The notes: a model not told the origin generated them from the sequence alone. A stretch of 24,142 nucleotides of DNA from Micavibrio sp. UBA5703 (GCA_002420015.1 DIHF01000044.1:1-24142), one strand, 5' to 3'. Counted from the stretch's first letter, positions 12,907 through 21,364 are shown. A program made the numbers and translations.

Positions 12907-14805
12907 ATGACACGCATTCGTGAAATCAAGACAACGTTTACAGCCGGGGAGGTATCGCCGGAGTTGCTGGGCCGCAGCGACCTGCGCGCCTATGACAACG
13001 GCGCGCTCAAGCTGTTGAATGTATTTATAAAACCGACAGGCGGCGTGACGCGCAGGTCCGGTCTTGGCTATGTCGATGCGGCAGCGGGTGATGGGAAACT
13101 GATCGCGTTCGAGTTCAACACGGAGCAGACATATTTGCTGGTCATTACAAATGTCCAGATCGATATTTATGCGAGCGGCGTTCATCAGGACACCATCGCC
13201 GCGCCGTGGAGCACCGCGCAAATACCGCAGATCGCCTGGACGCAGAGCGCCGATACGCTTTTGCTGGTTCACCCGGAGGTGCCGCCGAAAAAACTGACGC
13301 GCGGGGCGGGTGGCGTGTGGAGTTTGAGCGACTGGGCGTTTTTCACAAACGGCAATATCGTTCATCAGCCGCATTTCAAATTTGCGGATAGTGAAGTGAC
13401 GCTGACGCCCAGTGGTACGACAGGTTCGATTACTTTGACGGCTTCGGCGCCGGTATTCACGGCGGGGCATGAAGGCACGCGCCTGCGCGTCAAGGGCAAG
13501 GAAGTCATCGTCACGGATTTTGACTCGGCAACAGTCATCACGGTAACGACCGTGCAAAACCTTCCGGATACGGCCGCCACGATCGACTGGTTCGAGCAGG
13601 CGTTTTCCCCGGCGCGGGGGTATCCGGTTTCGGTTGCGTTTCACCAGGATCGTTTGGTTATCGGCGGAAGCCGCGACTTGCCCAACCGTTTGTGGTTTTC
13701 AAAATCGGGCGATCTGTTCAATTTTGATCTCGGGACGGGGCTGGACGATGAGGCGATAGAGTTTGCAATTTTGTCAGATCAGGTTAACGCCATTCGCGGG
13801 ATTTTTTCCGGCCGCCATTTGCAGGTTTTCACCAGCGGCGCGGAATGGATGGTCACGGGCGATCCGTTGACCCCGGCGAGCGTACAGATCCGGCGGCAAA
13901 CGCGCATGGGATCGGTGATCGAGCGCCACATTCCGCCGGTGAATGTGGACGGTGCGACGTTTTATATCGCCCGCAATAAGCAGGAAATTCACGAGTTTTT
14001 GTACACGGATGTCGAGCAGGCGTACCAGTCGACGGATCTGGCGCTGCTCTCGCGGCATGTCATTTCAAATCCGGTAGATCAGGATTACGACCAGCGCCGG
14101 CGCTTGCTGTTTGTTGTGCGCAGTGACGGGAAATTTGCCACGCTGACAGTTTTCAGGAGCGAGCAGGTTTCCGCATGGACGCTGCACGAAACGCAGGGGC
14201 TGGTGAAATCCGTGGCGGTGGTTGGCGATGACGTTTTCATGCTGATCCGGCGCGGCGATGCGTACATGATCGAGCAGTTTGACGATACGCTTAATCTGGA
14301 TGCCGCGCTGACCGGAGAGGTCGGCACACCCGCGACAAGCTGGGCGGGGCTGGGGCATCTGGAGGGGAAAACGGTTTCCGTCGTCGCCGACGGGTTTGTC
14401 GTGGCGGATAAAACCGTTACGGGCGGCGCGATTACGCTGGATGAGGCGGCAAGCAAGGTCGAGATCGGACTTTCTTACACGCATATCGTCGAGCCGTTGC
14501 CGCCGGGCGAAGTCGGCGCGGCGGGCGGCGGGCGCAAGGTGCGGCTGGTGCAGGCGATATACCGTTTGCAAAATACGGCGGCGCTGCGGCTGGATGTGGG
14601 CAGAGGGCTTGCCGATATCGCGCTTCGGCAACTTGGCGAGGAAGAAATCCTGGACGAACCGCCGCCATTGGTGAGTGGCGATATCCGCGTGCGCGCTTTG
14701 GGATGGGCGGAGGATGCGACGAAACCGCTGTGGCGGATCGAGCAGGACGCACCGCTGCCGTTTACGCTTTTGTCGGTGACGGCGGAGTTGAAGGTGAATG
14801 ATTAG
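12907..14805 (+). CDS. tail tubular protein B-like nozzle protein (T7 gp12-like)
   Basis: This 632-residue protein is rich in beta strand. The opening TTFTAGEVSPELLGRSDLRAYDNGALKLLNVFIKPTGGVTRRSG is the hallmark of the podovirus tail nozzle family; FTAGE-SP-L-GR and PxGGxxRRxG are its most conserved points. Further family marks are the central FHQDRLVIGGSRDLPNRLWFSKSGDLFNF and the VFTSGAEWMVTG segments. The nozzle hexamer completes the short tail below the adaptor. ATG 12907 has AAGGA about 8 nt upstream. The start region overlaps a GTG of the opposed lipoprotein gene only if the latter's longer form is used. No break in the frame is seen. Confidence 0.88.
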   Translation: MTRIREIKTTFTAGEVSPELLGRSDLRAYDNGALKLLNVFIKPTGGVTRRSGLGYVDAAAGDGKLIAFEFNTEQTYLLVITNVQIDIYASGVHQDTIAAPWSTAQIPQIAWTQSADTLLLVHPEVPPKKLTRGAGGVWSLSDWAFFTNGNIVHQPHFKFADSEVTLTPSGTTGSITLTASAPVFTAGHEGTRLRVKGKEVIVTDFDSATVITVTTVQNLPDTAATIDWFEQAFSPARGYPVSVAFHQDRLVIGGSRDLPNRLWFSKSGDLFNFDLGTGLDDEAIEFAILSDQVNAIRGIFSGRHLQVFTSGAEWMVTGDPLTPASVQIRRQTRMGSVIERHIPPVNVDGATFYIARNKQEIHEFLYTDVEQAYQSTDLALLSRHVISNPVDQDYDQRRRLLFVVRSDGKFATLTVFRSEQVSAWTLHETQGLVKSVAVVGDDVFMLIRRGDAYMIEQFDDTLNLDAALTGEVGTPATSWAGLGHLEGKTVSVVADGFVVADKTVTGGAITLDEAASKVEIGLSYTHIVEPLPPGEVGAAGGGRKVRLVQAIYRLQNTAALRLDVGRGLADIALRQLGEEEILDEPPPLVSGDIRVRALGWAEDATKPLWRIEQDAPLPFTLLSVTAELKVND

Positions 14806-14807
14806 GT

Positions 14808-14970
14808 ATAAAAACCACGAATGGACACGAATAAACGCGAATTATTTTTGAACCACAGAGGCACAAAGACACAGAGAAACAATCAATAAAAAAAATCTCT
14901 GTGTCTCCGTGTCTCTGTGGTTTTTATTTTATTTTCGTTTATTAGCGTTCATTAGCGGTTTAAAAATTTA
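14808..14970. repeat. nested inverted repeat
   Basis: An outer pair (AACCACGAATGGACACGAATAAACG near 14813, GTTTATTAGCGTTCATTAGCGGTT ending near 14962) encloses an inner pair (ACCACAGAG.. near 14852, CTCTGTGTCTCC..CTCTGTGGT ending near 14922). This is the same CACAGAG-type element as at 20690 and 21372, placed inside a CACGAAT-type element. Confidence 0.8.
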
Positions 14971-14990
14971 CTTTAAAAAAGGAGTTTGAT

Positions 14991-15551
14991 ATGGGAGCGA
15001 TTACACCCGTTTTACAAGTGTTGCCGACGGTTTTACAGGGCGCGAGCCTGGTTTCAAAAATAGTGTCGAATGAACGTTCGGCAAAGGACCAGAGCGAAGG
15101 GCAGGATCTGGCGTTGCGCCAGTTGCAGGAGCGTCAGGCCGAACAGCAAAAACAATTGCAGGAAGATGCGGCGCTGGAGCGTCAGCAGATTTCCCTGAGC
15201 GCCGAGGCGGAGGAGCGCAAACGGCGCGACGCGCTGCGCCGGGCGGTGGCAAGGCAACGGGCGAGTTTCGGGGCGAGCGGAATTTCATCCAGCGGAGGGT
15301 CGGCCGAGGCGGTTTTGCTCGGCCTGTTCGATGAAACGGAGGCTGAGCGGGCGGAGCGTGAAAAGCTCGACGCTTTACGGTTCGGCGCGCTCGATCAGGG
15401 TTTAGATCAGCAAAAAAGGCTGGATGTCATTCAACGGACGCAGTTTCAGGAAAGCCAGAAGATCGGCCGCCTGACGGCCTCGGCTGACAGGGCGACGGAC
15501 CGGATCAATGCGGGGCTGAGTGCCGTGAATTTTGCGGGCAATTTGTTCTGA
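14991..15551 (+). CDS. T7 gp14-like internal virion/tail-lumen protein, 186 aa
   Basis: A hydrophobic Gly/Ala/Val-rich N-terminus is followed by a long coiled-coil region rich in Gln, Glu and Arg (about residues 35-90). Then comes RQRASFGASGISSSGGSAEAVL, a segment seen in gp14-type internal virion proteins of podoviruses, and a final helical repeat ending LSAVNFAGNLF. In T7, gp14 is ejected and forms part of the outer-membrane channel. The position after the nozzle gene fits. A strong AAAAAAGGAG precedes ATG 14991. The T7 partners gp15 and gp16 are not found after it. Confidence 0.75.
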   Translation: MGAITPVLQVLPTVLQGASLVSKIVSNERSAKDQSEGQDLALRQLQERQAEQQKQLQEDAALERQQISLSAEAEERKRRDALRRAVARQRASFGASGISSSGGSAEAVLLGLFDETEAERAEREKLDALRFGALDQGLDQQKRLDVIQRTQFQESQKIGRLTASADRATDRINAGLSAVNFAGNLF

Positions 15552-15572
15552 TTTATAAGGAATAAACATATA

Positions 15573-15601
15573 TTGACATAATGATAATTGGTGTGCTAAT
15601 T
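15573..15601 (+). promoter_or_regulatory. promoter of the two-gene cassette
   Basis: TTGACA (15573-15578), a 17-bp spacer and CTAATT (15596-15601) lie in an AT-rich gap just after the gp14-like gene. Transcription would start near 15608, 33 nt before ATG 15641. Confidence 0.6.
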
Positions 15602-15640
15602 TGCGCCCTTCACAGCAAGTAACTGTAAAGGAAAAACACA

Positions 15641-15955
15641 ATGCTCGAGTGCAATAGAAAAGCTGCCGACCTGATTCTGGCAGAGAAAATAGTTCAAAAA
15701 ATCTCCGACGCCTATAATCTTTCGACAGGCGCCAGACTCAGCTGTTCCATCAAGGAAGAGATGATGCGTTCCACTTACCAGTTCTTACATTTTGGGAGTG
15801 ACGTATTTCCTAAAACAGTGATTGAAACGGATTTCAGGGACGGGCAGTGGACGAAGTGCAGAGTTTCTACTTTTTCTGAAGGCAGCAACGAGACAAGCGC
15901 TCTTGCAATCGATTCAGATGGGCAGGGGTATTTGGAACTTCGTTGCGATCAGTAA
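15641..15955 (+). CDS. moron cassette gene 1, unknown, 104 aa
   Basis: This 104-residue acidic protein begins MLECNRKAADLILAEKIVQK, with helical character in the first half and a beta-rich C-terminus (SALAIDSDGQGYLELRCDQ). I do not recognise a family. AAAGGA lies about 7 nt before ATG 15641, and a consensus-like promoter lies 40 nt further up. Base composition is AT-richer than the neighbouring tail genes by eye. With the next gene and the terminator at 16379 it forms an independent unit between gp14-like and tailspike genes. It has no signal peptide or membrane segment, so a cytoplasmic role (host modulation, exclusion or anti-defence) is possible but unproven. Confidence 0.65.
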   Translation: MLECNRKAADLILAEKIVQKISDAYNLSTGARLSCSIKEEMMRSTYQFLHFGSDVFPKTVIETDFRDGQWTKCRVSTFSEGSNETSALAIDSDGQGYLELRCDQ

Positions 15956-15977
15956 AGGTTTTCAGGGTTTATTGGCT

Positions 15978-16355
15978 ATGGTCATGCGTTTATTGACAGT
16001 TTGGGGCGGCAAGGACTCTCTGGGAGATTACACGTTCGTGTCTATGAGGAATGTTGCGCCGGATGTTTCTCAGTCCGGGCATGATGCTTTTCCAGTCCGG
16101 ATGACGACGTGTGATTTTTCTATCAAGATGGATCAATATTTTAGAAAACGTGTGAAGGTCAAGCCATGTTATCTCGGGAAAGATCATATTATTGTTCCTT
16201 GCGATCGAAAAACTGCAAATATCATCAAAGAGGATTGGGGTGGAACCGTTACGGTTTCTTTTTCGCAGTCGTTAAAAGAGGCGAAAGGAAGCGCGAACAG
16301 TTCAAGCGGATTTAATCTGCAGCCATATTGTACTAAAAGATGTACGATTAATTGA
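15978..16355 (+). CDS. moron cassette gene 2, unknown, 125 aa
   Basis: This 125-residue protein begins MVMRLLTVWGGKDSLGDYTF and has a basic central region with FRKRVKVKPCYLGKDHIIVP. A strand-rich GGTVTVSF follows, then a Ser/Asn-rich tail ending CTKRCTIN, with several cysteines spread over the second half. No family is recognised. The frame is open upstream to 15822, but that part overlaps gene 1 and looks like shadow sequence; ATG 15978 (or 15984) begins 22 nt after the gene 1 stop. The RBS is weak, so translation may depend on gene 1. A strong terminator follows 23 nt later. It is probably co-expressed with gene 1 and independent of phage promoters. Confidence 0.6.
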   Translation: MVMRLLTVWGGKDSLGDYTFVSMRNVAPDVSQSGHDAFPVRMTTCDFSIKMDQYFRKRVKVKPCYLGKDHIIVPCDRKTANIIKEDWGGTVTVSFSQSLKEAKGSANSSSGFNLQPYCTKRCTIN

Positions 16356-16378
16356 CCTGTGATTTTTTTATTCCAATC

Positions 16379-16410
16379 AAAACCCGCCATCCGGCGGGTT
16401 TTTTATTTTT
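16379..16410 (+). terminator. strong rho-independent terminator of the cassette
   Basis: AAAACCCGCC and GGCGGGTTTT form a perfect 10-bp stem with a 4-nt loop, followed by a T-rich tail. It closes the 15641-16355 cassette. Confidence 0.9.
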
Positions 16411-16429
16411 CAATGTCATTTTTTTCGTG

Positions 16430-16458
16430 GGGGACGGAGTAAATTTTACTCCGTCCCC
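16430..16458. repeat. perfect palindrome GGGGACGGAGTAAA, 14-bp arms
   Basis: GGGGACGGAGTAAA is followed by one base and its exact complement TTTACTCCGTCCCC. It belongs to the same GGGGAC palindrome family as 9697-9723. It lies between the cassette terminator and the tailspike RBS, and its hairpin would sit close to the ribosome-binding region. Confidence 0.85.
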
Positions 16459-16484
16459 GGTTCAATTCAAACAAGGAGAGTATC

Positions 16485-18509
16485 ATGCCCGAGCATATCA
16501 AGATGCCGGCGGTAGAGCCTGTCGTGCGTTACAACGCGAACGGCACGCAAACCGCTTTTTCATTTCCGTTTCCGATTTTCGCCAGCGAAGACCTTTCGGT
16601 TTTTCTGAATGGCGCGCAGCAGATCAGCGGCTTTGCGATCACTGGCGCCGGAAACACAAGCGGCGGCATGGTGACGTTTAGCACAGCTCCGGCCAGCGGC
16701 GTGATTGTCACGCTGCAAAGGATTTTGCCGATCGAGCGCGTAACGGATTTTCTGGAGGGCGGGGATTTTTCCGCGCTATCCATCAACAACGAGCTGGATT
16801 ACATGGTGGCCGCCATCCAGCAGGTCGAGCGCGAGAATGAAACGGCGCTGCGGTACGGGGAGCATGAAACGCCGGGGGTTTCGGTGTTGCCGGATCGCGC
16901 CGTGCGTGCGAACAAGGCGCTGGGGTTTGATGGGAACGGCGATCCGGTGGCTGTGAGCCTTGAGGGGTCGATGGCCGCGCCGGATTTCACACCCGTCGGC
17001 ACCGGCGCGGCGACGCGCACCAGCCACGATAAATTCTCCGATCTGATTTCCGTGAAGGATTTCGGCGCGGTGGGTGATGGTTTGGCCAACGATACAGTTG
17101 CTATCCAAAACGCTCTGGCGGCGCATGATGCGGTGTTTTTGCCCAAGGGGACGTATCTTATCACGAGCACGATTACGCTCGGCACGCGTAAAACATTGTT
17201 TGGTGCGGGGCAGAAATCGGTTATCAAATGCCAATCAAACGCCTTCAACGCGATTGAAATCCCAAACGGGTTTACAACGCTCCAGAATTTGAGGATCGAA
17301 GGCGGAAACGTGGCGATCAAGCTTTACGGCGGCGCGTCGGAATGCGTGCAAAACACGGTGAGCGACGTGCAGATTTTCGCGCCCAATATCGGCGTGCAGC
17401 TCGACGGGTACAACGATACGAACAAGCCGTGCTACTGGAATAATTTCGAGCGTGTTCTGATCGACCAGCCCGTGACGCACGGCGTGCACCTGACCAAAAC
17501 GGGCGCGGGCGATACGCCCAACGCCAATAAATTCCATGCCTGCCGCGTCTACAGCCACGGCGCGGATATAACGGGCGGCGGGTTTTACGTTCAGCACGGC
17601 GCGTTCAACAACAGCTTTATCGATTGCGAGGCCAACGTCAAAGGCACGGCGCAGGGATGTTTTATCATAGGCGCGGGGTCGGACAAGACGTTGCTGGTGA
17701 ATCCGTTTGCGGAGTCGAATAATTCCGTTCCCAATATCAAGCTGGAGGCCGGGTCGATTGAAACTTCGATATTCAATCTGCTGTCGGCTAGCGACGGCGC
17801 GGCGATATGGGATCTCTCGGGCGGGCAGTATACGGCGTATAACGCCGGGTTCCCGAACAAAAACAGGCTTCAGAAAACGACCGTGACGGATATGAACGCG
17901 ACGCTCCAGCGGTTTGACACGGAATTTATCGACAGCAGCGGCACCGTCAATCTGGACCTGTCGCATTCGGTGCATCTGGTGTCGAGTTTCGGCGGGGCGT
18001 TGACGGTGAATTTGCCGAATGCAACATCGGCGGTTGGCGTGATGATGGTCGTAAAAAAGATCGACTCATCGGCCAATGTAATAACCATTGCGGAAACCAG
18101 CGGGGCAGGGCCGGATGGCCGATCCTATACGCTCGGCGCGGAAAACGATTTCGCCATGATGATTTCGAACGGCGCGGAGTGGTTCGTGATTTCCTCCAAC
18201 CGCGCGCCGGGCAACACGCGGTTTCATGACGGCAGCGGGACGTACGATATCGATATGGCGGTGGATACGTATTTGCTCTCCAGCTTTGGCGGGGCGATGA
18301 CGGCGCGTTTGCCGCCGGCCAACGCCGCCAAAGCTGTGGGCCGCACGATCACGATCAAAAAGACGGATGTGTCGGCGAACGCCATCACGGTCACCGAGCA
18401 GGGCGGCAGCGGCCCGGACCAGTCCTCGCAGGTTTTGAACGCGCAGTACAAGGCCATCACCGTAACCTCCGACGGCGGCCAGTGGTTTGTGGTGAGTAAG
18501 TATTTGTAA
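16485..18509 (+). CDS. tailspike/tail fiber with T7-fiber N-domain and beta-helix
   Basis: This 674-residue receptor-binding protein has three parts. Residues 1 to about 115 resemble the T7 tail-fiber N-terminal attachment domain (VVRYNANGTQTAFSFPFP, LEGGDFSALSINNELDYMVA). Residues from about 188 onward begin a pectate-lyase-like beta-helix (ISVKDFGAVGDGLANDTVAIQNAL, FLPKGTYLI), usual in spikes that bind or cut surface polysaccharide. The C-terminus holds two tandem copies of a unit about 99 residues apart (from about 485 and 584), each with SSFGGA and a final EWFVIS/QWFVVS. The catalytic residues cannot be located by eye. CAAGGAG precedes ATG 16485. The surface receptor specificity is unknown. 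Confidence 0.87.
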   Translation: MPEHIKMPAVEPVVRYNANGTQTAFSFPFPIFASEDLSVFLNGAQQISGFAITGAGNTSGGMVTFSTAPASGVIVTLQRILPIERVTDFLEGGDFSALSINNELDYMVAAIQQVERENETALRYGEHETPGVSVLPDRAVRANKALGFDGNGDPVAVSLEGSMAAPDFTPVGTGAATRTSHDKFSDLISVKDFGAVGDGLANDTVAIQNALAAHDAVFLPKGTYLITSTITLGTRKTLFGAGQKSVIKCQSNAFNAIEIPNGFTTLQNLRIEGGNVAIKLYGGASECVQNTVSDVQIFAPNIGVQLDGYNDTNKPCYWNNFERVLIDQPVTHGVHLTKTGAGDTPNANKFHACRVYSHGADITGGGFYVQHGAFNNSFIDCEANVKGTAQGCFIIGAGSDKTLLVNPFAESNNSVPNIKLEAGSIETSIFNLLSASDGAAIWDLSGGQYTAYNAGFPNKNRLQKTTVTDMNATLQRFDTEFIDSSGTVNLDLSHSVHLVSSFGGALTVNLPNATSAVGVMMVVKKIDSSANVITIAETSGAGPDGRSYTLGAENDFAMMISNGAEWFVISSNRAPGNTRFHDGSGTYDIDMAVDTYLLSSFGGAMTARLPPANAAKAVGRTITIKKTDVSANAITVTEQGGSGPDQSSQVLNAQYKAITVTSDGGQWFVVSKYL

Positions 18510-18513
18510 AACT

Positions 18514-18663
18514 TAACCGCGGATGAACACGAATGGACACGAATAAAAATTATAAACGCAGAGGTTCAGAGGAATTAGAAAAGATTTTGATTTCTCCGAA
18601 TCTCTGGAACTCAGCGTTCAAAATAGATGAGATCCTTCAGGGCTAACGCCCTTCAGGATGACA
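18514..18663. repeat. repeat cluster between tailspike and terminase
   Basis: It contains an ACCGCGGATGAACACGAAT-type array, an AACGCAGAGGTTCAGAGG/TCTCTGGAACTCAGCGTT inverted repeat (about 18554-18618), and one copy of the ATCCT-AGGGC hairpin (18629-18663). Confidence 0.82.
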
Positions 18664-18694
18664 AAGAGTTTAAAACGGGGAGAAAAGGAAATGA

Positions 18695-20191
18695 ATGAAC
18701 GACAGGAACATCAGAAAACACAATTTCGTGGATTTTGTCCGGCGGTGGAACGGGCTGCGCATGGGATTGCCAACGCCGGAGATCCATCTGAAAATGGCGG
18801 CGTGGCTGGAGAAAAGCTGGCGGGAGAAACGCGCGCGGCTTTTGCTGATGGCGTTTCGGTCGAGCGGGAAAAGCACAATCGCGGGGCTATTCGCGGCGTG
18901 GCTTTTGTACGTCAATCCGGCTTTGCGGATTCTGGTGCTGGCGGCGGATTTTGCGCTGGCGAAAAAGATGGTGCGGAACGTAAGGCGCATTCTTGAGCGC
19001 CATCCGCTGACGGCGGACTTGAAGCCCGTCAAGGCGGAGCAATGGGCGGGCGACAGGTTCACGGTGAGCCGCGATCTGGAGCTGCGCGACCCGAGTATGC
19101 TGGCGCGGGGGATTACGTCGAACATCACGGGAAGCCGCGCCGATATTATTATTTGCGACGACGTGGAAGTTCCGAACACCTGCGACAGCGCGGAAAAGCG
19201 GGAGAATTTGCGCGACCTGTTGATGGAGACGGAATATGTGATGGTGCCGGAGGGCACAAAATTGTTTATCGGCACGCCGCATAATTACAACAGTATCTAT
19301 GCCGACACGCCGCGCAAGGAACTGGGCGAAGAGGAAATTTTTCTGGACGGATATGAGCGCCTCGTTATTCCGGTGGTGGACGGGGAGGGCGCGAGCGCCT
19401 GGCCCGAGCGGTTCAGCCCCGAGCATATCGAGCGCATCAGGCGCACGAGCGGCCCGCGCAGGTTTTCAAGTCAGATGTTGTTGCGTCCGGTCAGTCTTGT
19501 CGAGGGGCGGCTGGATGCCGAAAGCTTGCAGTTCTACGATGCGCGGCATATTTACAGCAAGGAAATCGACCGGATGGAGATCGGCGGAAAGCGGATGGTT
19601 TCGGCCTGCGGTTACTGGGACCCGGCTTTTGGGCGCGGCGGCGACGGCAGCGTTCTGGCGGTGCTGTTCACCGACGAGGATGGGCAATACTGGCTGCACG
19701 ATTTGAAATACATCAAAAAGGATTTGCGCAACGACAAGGACGATGAAGCTTCGGCGCAATGTCATACCGTGGCGTTCAACGCGCAGACGTACAAGCTGCC
19801 GAGCGTGGTGGTCGAAACCAACGGCGTTGGTATTTTGCTGCCCAATATTTTGCGGCGTGAACTGAGCAAGCTGGGCGTTCCCTGCACAGTCACAGAGCTT
19901 AACAACACGCGCAGCAAAAACGACCGTATTCTTGAGGCGTTTGATGTGGTGATGGCCGCAAGGGCGCTGCACGTGCACGAGCGCGTACGGGAAACGCCGT
20001 TTCTGGCGGAGATGATGGAATGGACGCCGGACAAAAAGAACCAGCGCGACGACGGGCTGGATGCCGTGGCGGGCGCGTTGTTGCAGGAGCGTGTGAGGCT
20101 CGGGCATTTCCCTAAACGCGGCGCGCAGACCTGGGCGGTCGGCGGGAAGTCGCACAAGGCGAAGACGGTTATGGACGTCGATGGTTTTTGA
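18695..20191 (+). CDS. terminase large subunit
   Basis: This 498-residue packaging motor has both functional parts. The N-terminal ATPase has a Walker A-like MAFRSSGKST (about residues 52-61) and Walker B ADIIICDDVEV. The C-terminal RNase H-like nuclease has the acidic motif GYWDPAFGRGGDGSVL and a distal QRDDGLDAVAGALL. It packages DNA into the procapsid through the portal, and the absence of frame breaks suggests selection. AAGGA (18683-18688) precedes ATG 18695. It sits after the tailspike, as in T7-like late regions where terminase follows fiber and holin, but no recognisable small subunit is encoded nearby. Substrate specificity (sequence-specific or headful) cannot be told. Confidence 0.93.
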   Translation: MNDRNIRKHNFVDFVRRWNGLRMGLPTPEIHLKMAAWLEKSWREKRARLLLMAFRSSGKSTIAGLFAAWLLYVNPALRILVLAADFALAKKMVRNVRRILERHPLTADLKPVKAEQWAGDRFTVSRDLELRDPSMLARGITSNITGSRADIIICDDVEVPNTCDSAEKRENLRDLLMETEYVMVPEGTKLFIGTPHNYNSIYADTPRKELGEEEIFLDGYERLVIPVVDGEGASAWPERFSPEHIERIRRTSGPRRFSSQMLLRPVSLVEGRLDAESLQFYDARHIYSKEIDRMEIGGKRMVSACGYWDPAFGRGGDGSVLAVLFTDEDGQYWLHDLKYIKKDLRNDKDDEASAQCHTVAFNAQTYKLPSVVVETNGVGILLPNILRRELSKLGVPCTVTELNNTRSKNDRILEAFDVVMAARALHVHERVRETPFLAEMMEWTPDKKNQRDDGLDAVAGALLQERVRLGHFPKRGAQTWAVGGKSHKAKTVMDVDGF

Positions 20192-20230
20192 ATCGCAAAG
20201 GCACCAAGGCACCAAGGAAATATAAAAATC

Positions 20231-20314
20231 CGTCATTGCGAGCGACCAACGAGAGCGAAGCAATCCATGCAGTACTGGATTGCTTCGTCGGACTGCGTCC
20301 TCCTCGCAATGACG
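20231..20314. repeat. compound palindrome CGTCATTGCGAGCG...CGCAATGACGG
   Basis: The left arm (CGTCATTGCGAGCG, GAAGCAATCCA) is complementary to the right arm (TGGATTGCTTCG, CTCGCAATGACG). Related copies are at 23569-23658 (full), 8955 and 12611 (half). This TTGCGA/GCAATCC element type recurs in intergenic DNA of many bacteria. The stretch 20192-20230 holds a CAAAGGCACCAAGG half-unit. Confidence 0.85.
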
Positions 20315-20345
20315 GTGATTTAAAATTTTTTATAAGGAAATAACC

Positions 20346-20663
20346 ATGAGTTTGATTTCAGAAGATTTGATCTGGTGGATTACGGCGTTCGATTTGCCGG
20401 CGATGGGCGGGTTGTTCTGGCTGATCTGGCGGACGCGGAGCGAGGCCGAAACCGCGATTGACGAATTGCACGCCATTCTGGACAGCCGCTCCAGCCAGCT
20501 CCGCGAGGGGTTGAGCGCTTTCAAGCTGGAGGTTGCGAAGAATTATGCCTCGCACAGCGATTTGCGCGATCTGGAGGACCGTCTGACATCTCATCTGTTG
20601 CGCATTGAATCCAAGCTGGACCGGACGGCGCTTAAGGCTGAGGCGGCGGCACGGGAGAAGTAG
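20346..20663 (+). CDS. membrane-anchored coiled-coil protein of the lysis region, 105 aa
   Basis: This 105-residue protein has one hydrophobic N-terminal segment (LIWWITAFDLPAMGGLFWLIW, about residues 8-28). A charged coiled-coil follows to the C-terminus (SEAETAIDELHAIL, LRDLEDRLTSHLLRIESKLDR). The architecture resembles phage inner-membrane lysis accessories such as i-spanin-like proteins, and it is encoded between terminase and endolysin. No family name can be assigned with certainty, and a pairing outer-membrane spanin gene is not visible beside it. ATAAGGAAA precedes ATG 20346. Topology is predicted as N-in or N-out single pass. Confidence 0.7.
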   Translation: MSLISEDLIWWITAFDLPAMGGLFWLIWRTRSEAETAIDELHAILDSRSSQLREGLSAFKLEVAKNYASHSDLRDLEDRLTSHLLRIESKLDRTALKAEAAAREK

Positions 20664-20689
20664 ATTTTTATTAAATTGTTTATTTTTTT

Positions 20690-20863
20690 ACCACAGAGAA
20701 CACAGAGGAAACACAGAGTTCACAGAGAGTTCTTTCCTCGGGCACGCGCGAAGCACAATAAGGAATCATTCCAAACGGGATTGCTTTTTATTAATGCGCC
20801 TGACGGCGCCGTTTGCTTCGGATTCGCTGTGTCCTCTGTGTCTTCTCTGTGATCTCTGTGGTT
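20690..20863 (+). repeat. MITE-like element, copy 1 (left of hydrolase)
   Basis: This roughly 174-nt element starts ACCACAGAGAACACAGAGG and ends TCTCTGTGATCTCTGTGGT, so its ends are imperfect terminal inverted repeats of about 35 nt. The centre includes GCGCGAAGCACAA and GCGCCTGACGGCGC. A second copy lies inverted at 21372-21547 on the other side of the hydrolase gene. Confidence 0.85.
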
Positions 20864-20884
20864 ACACTTAAAAGGAAAATCATC

Positions 20885-21364
20885 ATGAAAAAACCGAAAC
20901 TGATTGCGCTGGATTCCAAAGTGGAATCCGGAGAGAAAAACCATGCCTTTTACCGTGAAATCGAGGCCGACATACTGGCCCGCACATTATGGGGCGAGGC
21001 GCGGGGCGAGGGCAGCGCCGGGATGCAGGCGGTGGCCTGTGTGATTTTGAATCGTGCTGCGGAATCCGCTCTGCGCGGGCGGATGTGGTGGGGAAACAAC
21101 ATCGTTCAGATATGCCAGAAGCCGTATCAGTTTTCTTGTTGGAACCGCTCGGACCCGAATTTCAGGAAATTGCAGGACGTTGATGAGGGCGATTTGTATT
21201 TCGCAACGGCGCTGCGGATCGCGCGGCGGGCGATCATGGGCGCGATCAAAGACCCTACCGGCGGCGCGACGCATTATCATGCGAACGGCGCGGCGCCGTA
21301 TTGGGCGCGGGGCGAAACGAAGACGGCGGAAATCGGGCGGCATATTTTTTACCGGATTGTTTAA
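20885..21364 (+). CDS. SleB-like cell wall hydrolase (endolysin candidate)
   Basis: This 159-residue protein is of the Hydrolase_2/SleB-CwlJ type. ILARTLWGEARGEG (about residues 26-39, with the conserved catalytic Glu) is followed by GMQAVACVILNRAA, CQKPYQFSCWN and the C-terminal GATHYHANGAAPYWAR. These enzymes cut peptidoglycan and serve as endolysins in many alphaproteobacterial phages and gene transfer agents. There is no signal peptide, so release would need the downstream holin. ATG 20885 follows AAAAGGAAAA; the frame from 20813 runs through the repeat and is rejected. The gene lies exactly between two inverted copies of the same repeat. Confidence 0.9.
   Translation: MKKPKLIALDSKVESGEKNHAFYREIEADILARTLWGEARGEGSAGMQAVACVILNRAAESALRGRMWWGNNIVQICQKPYQFSCWNRSDPNFRKLQDVDEGDLYFATALRIARRAIMGAIKDPTGGATHYHANGAAPYWARGETKTAEIGRHIFYRIV

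Noticed and set aside
18658..18996. ORF starting just before terL
   Set aside because: It is out of frame with the terminase, whose ATPase motifs are in the other frame; its ATG only shares the same RBS area.
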